Shown in pieces: positions 7,806 to 11,550 of a stretch of DNA of 11,550 nt (position 1 is the stretch's first letter; each line of letters begins with the position of its first letter). Source of the stretch: an uncultured Akkermansia sp. (lineage in GTDB: Bacteria > Verrucomicrobiota > Verrucomicrobiia > Verrucomicrobiales > Akkermansiaceae); the NCBI GenBank assembly GCA_904501955.1, contig CAJGCY010000075.1, positions 1 through 11,550 on the forward strand, read 5' to 3'. Position numbers and translations under genes: made by a program. The notes under the pieces are model-generated. The model searched no databases, had not been told where the DNA came from, and was given only the letters and a program-made list of their open reading frames with translations.

Positions 7806-7811
7806 TCCTCC
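7806..7811 (-). promoter_or_regulatory. Shine-Dalgarno site of the macroglobulin gene
   Basis: On the minus strand GGAGGA lies 3, 6 and 9 bases before three consecutive ATG codons. The last two have normal spacing. This removes the longer reading from the ATG at 7841 and leaves a start immediately before the signal peptide. Confidence 0.75.
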
Positions 7812-7827
7812 CTGTTTCATTGCCAAT

Positions 7828-7855
7828 ATACTAGCATGCATATTCCGCTATGCAA
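7828..7855 (-). promoter_or_regulatory. Candidate promoter and operator of the macroglobulin operon
   Basis: On the minus strand TTGCAT (7850-7855), a 16-base spacer and TAGTAT (7828-7833) would start transcription near 7821, giving a leader of about 20 bases that just contains the Shine-Dalgarno site. A perfect 6-bp inverted repeat, TGCATA-N6-TATGCA (7837-7854), overlaps the -35 box and spacer and could be an operator. The hexamers are weak matches to sigma-70 sites, so this is a candidate only. Confidence 0.33.
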
Positions 7856-7930
7856 GCAAATTTCACTGATGTTAATGCACCCCACCACCCATTCCGCGAA
7901 AAAAATGTGCTGTTTTCGTTTTTTTGTTGG

Positions 7931-8043
7931 CTCTGTTAAAGTTTATGGTTTGAGGCCACTATTTGCTCTGCGCGATAAATCGGAAGTTGAAAAGTAAATT
8001 GCTACGCCGTGGCAGGCGCCGTCGCTCGCAAATTATTCAACAA
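7931..8043 (+). repeat. Dispersed intergenic repeat, copy A
   Basis: Bases 7968-7991 (24 bases) are identical to 11117-11140, and CTGTTAAAGTTTATGGT at 7933-7949 matches 11085-11100 apart from one inserted base. Further on, 8023-8043 matches the reverse complement of 11148-11168 in 20 of 21 positions. The right half of this copy is thus inverted relative to copy B. It contains no convincing reading frame. Confidence 0.7.
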
Positions 8044-8060
8044 TCACCTCGCTGCGGGCA

Positions 8061-8095
8061 CAAAAACACCGCCACCGCAGGGTGCGGGGGCGGTG
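8061..8095 (-). terminator. Rho-independent terminator of the regulator-thioredoxin operon
   Basis: A 13-bp stem with one mismatch joins CACCGCCACCGCA (8067-8079) and TGCGGGGGCGGTG (8083-8095) around a GGG loop. On the minus strand it is followed by TTTTTG. It lies 25 bases after the stop of the thioredoxin-like gene. Confidence 0.8.
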
Positions 8096-8119
8096 TGAGG
8101 TAATCAAATGGTGGGAAAA

Positions 8120-9070
8120 TCACTTCTGCCCGCGCAGCGCCGGCAGCACATTCTGCTCAAAGTTCTCCACATTGGCGCGAATGCGCTTCGCAGCACGGCT
8201 GTTCGGTGCAGCCTCAAGCGCAGCCTTGTAGCACTCATACATCTTCATGTAATCGCCCAAGAAGGCGTAGCTGTCACCCTTTGTGCTCAGCGCTTCTTGG
8301 CGCACCTCAGGGTCAAGGTCCGGTCGAGCCATGAACTCATCCAGACGGCGGATGCTGTCCTTGAGCTCATCCGGCGAGAACTTGCCCGCAAAGGTGGAGG
8401 TCATGGCACGCAGCTCTTCGAACTGAGCCACACGCTTCTCGGAGTCCGTGCCGTAGCCGGCATAGCCGAGGGTGTTGTCGGGGTCCAGCGCGTTAATCTC
8501 ACGGATGACGCTCACGTACTTCTCACGGCAGGGCAGGGGCAGCGCCTCCAAGCCCTTGTGCAGCGCCTTTGCCTTGGCCATACCGCTCAGCTTTGCTGCC
8601 TCCGCAAAGGCTGCATCACGTGCGGCGCGCTTCTTCAGGCCCGCCTCCATCAGCGGCATGTACTCCTCCGGCGTGCGGCGTGCACCGTGTATGATTTCAT
8701 ACGGCATGCCGTTCTCGTCCATCAGCACCACACCGGGGAGCCCCTCAATGCGGTATGACATGAGCAGATTCTCACGGCGGCGCTTCTCCTCATCCGGAAT
8801 CTTGGCCACCAGTGCCGGGTTGCGGGGGAAATCCACGGATACCAAGATGTACTTGCTGCCGTACGCCTTATCAAAGGCCTCCGACTCCACAATCTTGGTG
8901 CGCAGGTGGATGCAGGCCGTGCACCAGTCCGTGCCCGTGAAGTCCACAAATATGTCCTTCTTCTCGGTTTTGGCCTGTGCCAAGGCTGTATCCATATCCG
9001 GTGCCTCCGGCAGGGCCAGAGCGGGCAGGGTGAGGGCGAACATGGCGCCCATGAGTGTCTTGATGTTCAT
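8120..9070 (-). CDS. Secreted thioredoxin-fold protein with a TPR-like C-terminus
   Basis: This 316-residue protein has a signal peptide (MNIKTLMGAMFALTLPALA, about 1-19) followed by a thioredoxin fold. The active site is FTGTDWCTACIHL with Cys50 and Cys53, and the conserved cis-Pro is Pro112 in IEGLPGVVLMD. The form GTDWCxxC is common in exported thioredoxin-like proteins of Verrucomicrobia and Planctomycetes (family knowledge). The C-terminal half is helical and ends in a TPR-like unit (GDYMKMYECYKAALEAAPNS). The likely role is thiol-disulfide exchange in the periplasm; the direction, oxidising or reducing, cannot be told. The frame extends upstream, but the ATG at 9070 is chosen for the signal peptide; only a weak site (GACGGAA) precedes it. 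The gene follows the small regulator by 57 bases on the same strand and probably shares its transcript. A role in maturing Cys-rich exported proteins nearby is inference. Confidence 0.85.
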   Translation of the reverse strand: MNIKTLMGAMFALTLPALALPEAPDMDTALAQAKTEKKDIFVDFTGTDWCTACIHLRTKIVESEAFDKAYGSKYILVSVDFPRNPALVAKIPDEEKRRRENLLMSYRIEGLPGVVLMDENGMPYEIIHGARRTPEEYMPLMEAGLKKRAARDAAFAEAAKLSGMAKAKALHKGLEALPLPCREKYVSVIREINALDPDNTLGYAGYGTDSEKRVAQFEELRAMTSTFAGKFSPDELKDSIRRLDEFMARPDLDPEVRQEALSTKGDSYAFLGDYMKMYECYKAALEAAPNSRAAKRIRANVENFEQNVLPALRGQK

Positions 9071-9127
9071 TTCCGTCGGTTTTCTATGGTGGTAAAATCT
9101 CTTTTGCTCAGGGGGTGCCACAGGCGC

Positions 9128-9349
9128 TTACTTCGCGCGCCGGCGAGCGGTGAAGTTCAGCTGGCTCAGTAGGTCTTTGCCACGGTAGGGTGGTACCACG
9201 CGCCCTTTGCGCCTCTTCACCGTTTGGATGAAGAGCCTCAGCGCTTCCACAATGACCCGTGAGCGTGTGACCCCAAGCTCCTTCGCTGCCGCATCCAGCC
9301 TTGCCAATAAGGGTTGCGGACACCGAAACGCTACCAGTTTTGAACTCAT
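9128..9349 (-). CDS. Ribbon-helix-helix (CopG/Arc-like) DNA-binding protein
   Basis: This 73-residue basic protein has the ribbon-helix-helix pattern: a short strand (SKLVAFRC, about 2-9), helix A (QPLLARLDAAAKELG, about 11-25), the turn residues VTRS, and helix B (RVIVEALRLFIQTVKRR). Such proteins dimerise, pair their strands and insert the ribbon into the DNA major groove. Some are antitoxins and others are simple repressors. No toxin gene lies next to it; the following gene encodes a secreted thioredoxin-fold protein. It is therefore more likely an operon regulator, perhaps of itself and the thioredoxin gene, or a lone antitoxin-like protein. The Lys/Arg-rich tail (RRKGRVVPPYRGKD to the end) may add DNA contacts. 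The start codon has only a short AGG four bases upstream of it. Confidence 0.78.
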   Translation of the reverse strand: MSSKLVAFRCPQPLLARLDAAAKELGVTRSRVIVEALRLFIQTVKRRKGRVVPPYRGKDLLSQLNFTARRRAK

Positions 9350-9403
9350 GCCTATTATTTAACATATTCTCCCCGCCTCCGCAACAAAAAAATGCCCGAT
9401 TTG

Positions 9404-9464
9404 TTCTTTTTTCCGATAAAAATGGTAGTATTTTGCGGAAATGAAGCGCCGACTTCCGAAAAAA
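9404..9464. promoter_or_regulatory. Repeated TTCCG/CGGAA sites in the divergent promoter region
   Basis: The region between the regulator and the hydrolase has three TTCCG or CGGAA motifs next to A/T runs, near 9411, 9436 and 9454. The last two form an inverted repeat: TTTTGCGGAA (9431-9440) against TTCCGAAAA (9454-9462), with one bulged base and a 13-base loop. No T-run follows the stem as in a terminator, so binding by a dimeric regulator such as the adjacent ribbon-helix-helix protein is possible. Confidence 0.25.
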
Positions 9465-9520
9465 CGGGTGGGATATTCAGGGAGGGGCGCACATGCTGTG
9501 TGTCATGGCGTGATTGTCGC

Positions 9521-9549
9521 TTGATAGGGGAGGGGTGAGGTGGTATTCT
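9521..9549 (+). promoter_or_regulatory. Candidate promoter giving a leaderless hydrolase mRNA
   Basis: TTGATA (9521-9526) matches the -35 consensus in 5 of 6 positions. A 17-base spacer follows, then TATTCT (9544-9549), which matches the -10 consensus in 4 of 6. Transcription would be expected to begin at about 9556, the A of the hydrolase start codon. No Shine-Dalgarno sequence lies at normal spacing before that ATG, only AAAAGA, which agrees with a leaderless message. Confidence 0.4.
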
Positions 9550-9555
9550 AAAAGA

Positions 9556-10974
9556 ATGAAGCAACTGGTGGCGATTATAATGATGCTGACGGCGGCTGTG
9601 GCCTATGGCTGGCAGCCGGTGAATGAGAATGCGCCTGAGCCTGCGCGAGAGTTCCGCGCAGCGTGGGTGGCAACGGTGTTCAATTTGGACTGGCCATCGC
9701 GCGCGGGCTTATCCGCAGCGCAGCAAAAGGCGGAGCTCATCAGCATTTTGGACACGGCGGTGAAGCTGAAGTTCAATGCCATCATTCTGCAGGTGCGCCC
9801 GAATGCGGATGCGCTCTACAAGTCATCCTATGAGCCGTGGAGCTGCTGGCTGAGCGGTGCCGGCGTGAACCCGGGCTATGATCCGTTGGCCTTTGCCGTG
9901 GCAGAGGCGCACAAGCGCGGGCTGGAGCTGCACGCGTGGTTCAACCCCTTCCGCGCCACCATCAGCGGCAAAGCCGTGGGCAAAAACCACATTTCCCGCA
10001 CCAACCCCGGGCTGTTGAAGAAAGCCGGTTCCACGCAGATTCTCAACCCCTCCAGCAGTGCCGCCCAAAAGCACGTGCTCGCTGTCATCATGGACGTGGT
10101 GCGCCGTTATGATATTGACGGCGTTCACTTGGATGACTACTTTTACCCCTACCCGCCCAACCACAACATCTCGGACGGCAAGAGCCCCTCTCAGCGCCGC
10201 GCCGCCATTGACTCCTTTGTCAGCAATCTGTACAGCCGTGTGAAGGCGGAGAAGCCTTGGGTTCGCGTGGGCATCAGCCCCTTCGGCATCTGGCAGCCGG
10301 GCTACCCCTCAGGGGTGGAGGCCGGTGTGAACGCCTACGAGCACCTCGCCTGTGATGCCCGCAAGTGGCTCTCCAAGGGCTGGGTGGACTACCTCGCCCC
10401 GCAGCTTTACTGGCGCATCAAAGGCCCGCAGAGCTTCACCGCCCTCATGCAGTGGTGGGCTTCCGTGAACCCCAAACGCCCCGTCTGGCCCGGTATTGCC
10501 AGCGTGCGCATCAACAGCTCTGAAGACCCCGGCCGCCCCGCCTCCGAAATCGGCGCCCAGGTGGATGCCTCGCGCAAGCTCGCCCGCCAAAGCTGTGGCC
10601 AAATCTTCTGGAGCTGGCGCTCCATCGGCAGCAATCGCGGTGGCGTGCAGTCCCAGCTCAAGAAGCGCTATACCTCCTACGCCGTGCCTCCGGCCATGCC
10701 CTGGTGCCGTGATAGCATACCCGGTCGCCCTGCCGTGGCGGCGCAAGATGCCGGCAAGGTCATCAAAATCTCTTGGCAAGCGCCGGACAAACGTGCCCGC
10801 AAGTGGGCAATTCAGGCCGGCACCTCCCGTGGCTGGTACACCGTTTGCGTGTTGCCCGGCTACCAAAGCAGCGTCACCCTGCCGGCCTCATACTTCAGCA
10901 ATGCCTCCCGCATTGCCATCCGCCCCATCTCCGCCTGCGGTCAAAGCGGCACCCCGGGCGTGTTGCGCAGGTAA
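9556..10974 (+). CDS. Secreted GHL10-family glycoside hydrolase (DigH/YngK-like)
   Basis: This 472-residue protein begins with a signal peptide (MKQLVAIIMMLTAAVAYG). The GHL10 (DUF187) TIM-barrel signatures follow in order: REFRAAWVATVFNLDWPS at the N-terminus, AIILQVRPNADALY, LELHAWFNPFRA, GVHLDDYFYPYP (Asp193 and Asp194), RVGISPFGIW, VDYLAPQLYWRIKG and QIFWSWRSIG. About 75 residues at the C-terminus (AGKVIKISWQAPD onward) look like a fibronectin type III-like beta domain. E. coli DigH, of this family, hydrolyses peptidoglycan glycan strands that lack peptides, so a similar role in envelope glycan turnover is likely; the substrate here is inference. There is no lipobox Cys, unlike DigH, so the protein should be soluble after export. 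The frame continues upstream of the chosen ATG, but only this start gives a proper signal peptide. It stands alone as a single-gene unit with its own terminator. Confidence 0.9.
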   Translation: MKQLVAIIMMLTAAVAYGWQPVNENAPEPAREFRAAWVATVFNLDWPSRAGLSAAQQKAELISILDTAVKLKFNAIILQVRPNADALYKSSYEPWSCWLSGAGVNPGYDPLAFAVAEAHKRGLELHAWFNPFRATISGKAVGKNHISRTNPGLLKKAGSTQILNPSSSAAQKHVLAVIMDVVRRYDIDGVHLDDYFYPYPPNHNISDGKSPSQRRAAIDSFVSNLYSRVKAEKPWVRVGISPFGIWQPGYPSGVEAGVNAYEHLACDARKWLSKGWVDYLAPQLYWRIKGPQSFTALMQWWASVNPKRPVWPGIASVRINSSEDPGRPASEIGAQVDASRKLARQSCGQIFWSWRSIGSNRGGVQSQLKKRYTSYAVPPAMPWCRDSIPGRPAVAAQDAGKVIKISWQAPDKRARKWAIQAGTSRGWYTVCVLPGYQSSVTLPASYFSNASRIAIRPISACGQSGTPGVLRR

Positions 10975-11012
10975 TACCCCGGTACCGAGTGTTCAGCATT
11001 TTTGCTGCATAC

Positions 11013-11080
11013 GCGGCTCTCACAGCGCACAAAAGGTAGCGAGTGCCCGCTACCCCGCGCGGTGAGAGCCGCCTGTTTTT
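11013..11080 (+). terminator. Large two-tier hairpin terminator of the GHL10 gene
   Basis: The outer stem is GCGGCTCTCAC (11013-11023) with GTGAGAGCCGC (11062-11072), 11 bp and perfect. It continues inward after an A.G mismatch with four G/C pairs (11025-11028 with 11057-11060). An inner stem GGTAGCG (11035-11041) with CGCTACC (11048-11054) caps it. CTGTTTTT follows. It begins 38 bases after the stop codon and is far longer than a usual terminator. Confidence 0.75.
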
Positions 11081-11082
11081 GG

Positions 11083-11168
11083 CGCTGTTAAATTTATGGT
11101 CGGTCTGCTATGCGTACTGCGCGATAAATCGGAAGTTGAAGGGGGAATTGTTGGATAATTTGCGAGCG
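11083..11168 (+). repeat. Dispersed intergenic repeat, copy B
   Basis: It shares the CTGTTAAATTTATGGT start (11085-11100) and an exact 24-base core (11117-11140) with copy A at 7931-8043. The segment 11148-11168 follows the core directly here, while in copy A the matching 21 bases are present in reverse complement after about 31 other bases. It begins immediately downstream of the T-run of the GHL10 terminator. Confidence 0.7.
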
Positions 11169-11180
11169 CAAGCGAGCCTA

Positions 11181-11330
11181 ATTCGGAGCCCCGGAGGGGC
11201 GCCATATAATAGCCCGCGGTGGAGCCCCGCAAGGGGCGGAACCCCGGGAAAAGACCAAAAAAACAAAATGCGAACCCCGAAGGGGTGGCATATAATGCGC
11301 GGACCGGAGCGAAGCGACGCTCCGCGCTGG
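11181..11330. repeat. Cluster of short GC-hairpin repeats with CATATAAT motifs
   Basis: Hairpins follow one another: GCCCC-GGA-GGGGC (11188-11200), GCCCC-GCAA-GGGGC (11224-11237), ACCCC-GAA-GGGGT (11274-11286), and either GGAGCG/CGCTCC (11306-11311 with 11318-11323) or GCGCGGA/TCCGCGC (11297-11303 with 11321-11327). The first and third are each followed two to three bases later by CATATAAT. I know similar hairpin clusters from intergenic DNA of Planctomycetes, Verrucomicrobia and Bacteroidetes. Open frames across this stretch on both strands are repeat artefacts. Confidence 0.65.
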
Positions 11331-11550
11331 TGGGCGCGTGTTTTGTTTGTGCGTTAATATCCCATTGATAACGCGATGTCATAAGACGAATTGCGGCATG
11401 CGGGATTTTTTCGCACTTACGTGCTCCGGGCGGGTTATGCCACCCGCATACCGTCTCGGCAGGCCTCGACTGGCTGCGGGTTCTGAGTTTCTTTTTCTTT
11501 CGTTTCCTAGGGCTTACGCCCTAGGCTAAGTTAGGTCACCCGCTGACGCG
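11331..11550. other. Right-edge intergenic stretch with two palindromic hairpins, no gene seen
   Basis: GCGGGT-TATGCC-ACCCGC (11430-11447) and CCTAGGGC-TTAC-GCCCTAGG (11506-11525) are perfect hairpins. The second, with its GGGCTTACGCCC core, resembles palindromic units often found with the GCCCC/GGGGC hairpins upstream, so the repeat cluster may continue past the window edge. No reading frame here has a start, a ribosome-binding site or a composition that I would accept as a gene. Confidence 0.5.

Noticed and set aside
7897..7927. CGAAAA/TTTTCG hairpin followed by a T-run on the plus strand as a terminator
   Set aside because: The stem is short and mostly A/T, and no plus-strand gene ends nearby. 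The A/T-rich tract may simply belong to the promoter region of the macroglobulin operon.
11043..11382. Overlapping frames of 104 codons (plus) and 110 codons (minus) across the repeat cluster
   Set aside because: Both run through hairpin repeats and a terminator, have no ribosome-binding site, and translate repeated GC palindromes into low-complexity residues.
11338..11529. A 63-codon plus-strand frame ending in FPRAYALG
   Set aside because: Its end is the translation of the CCTAGGGC-TTAC-GCCCTAGG palindrome. Such peptides are common artefacts of repeat DNA, and no start signal or family match is visible.

Overview
The window looks like GC-rich chromosomal DNA from a Gram-negative bacterium, most likely of the Verrucomicrobiota (Akkermansia-like) or the wider PVC group. 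This is a tentative placement. It rests on the gene families together: a secreted thioredoxin with a DWCxxC site, a DigH/GHL10-type secreted hydrolase, a very large secreted alpha-2-macroglobulin-like protein and Cys-containing Sel1 repeats. Intergenic hairpin repeats of the GCCCC-loop-GGGGC / GGGCTTACGCCC kind point the same way. No rRNA, tRNA, CRISPR, transposase or phage gene is visible.

Layout, left to right. (1) Bases 1-1029: the 3' part of a plus-strand Sel1-repeat gene whose frame runs off the left edge, ended by a terminator. (2) Bases 1030-1327: a convergent intergenic stretch with two terminators facing each other and a long imperfect hairpin between them. (3) Bases 1328-7799, minus strand: a two-gene operon. 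A roughly 2020-residue secreted alpha-2-macroglobulin-like protein is followed after 13 bases by a 130-residue secreted protein I do not recognise; one terminator closes both. (4) Bases 7800-8119: promoter region of that operon, a dispersed repeat, and the terminator of the next operon. (5) Bases 8120-9349, minus strand: a small ribbon-helix-helix regulator followed by a secreted thioredoxin-fold protein with a TPR-like tail. (6) Bases 9350-9555: divergent promoter region. (7) Bases 9556-10974, plus strand: a secreted GHL10 glycoside hydrolase, possibly read from a leaderless mRNA, closed by a large two-tier hairpin terminator. (8) Bases 10975-11550: no convincing gene; a second copy of the dispersed repeat, then a run of short GC hairpins.

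Shared theme. Four of the six proteins carry a signal peptide, and the Sel1 protein is also of a type often exported, so this is a cell-envelope neighbourhood. The macroglobulin-like protein is expected to guard the periplasm or cell surface against proteases. The GHL10 enzyme probably trims envelope glycans. The thioredoxin-fold protein could service disulfides in the Cys-rich exported proteins nearby; that link is inference.

The most interesting point is in the macroglobulin. Its thioester site reads GYGCTER where thioester-forming members have GCxEQ, so the protease-conjugating bond should be absent. It also has a Cys-rich disordered segment in the bait-region position, a CxxCH motif and a coiled-coil insertion. 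Its operon partner is the small unknown secreted protein; no pbpC is seen in the window. A second point is a dispersed intergenic repeat present in three copies, one of them with half of the element inverted.
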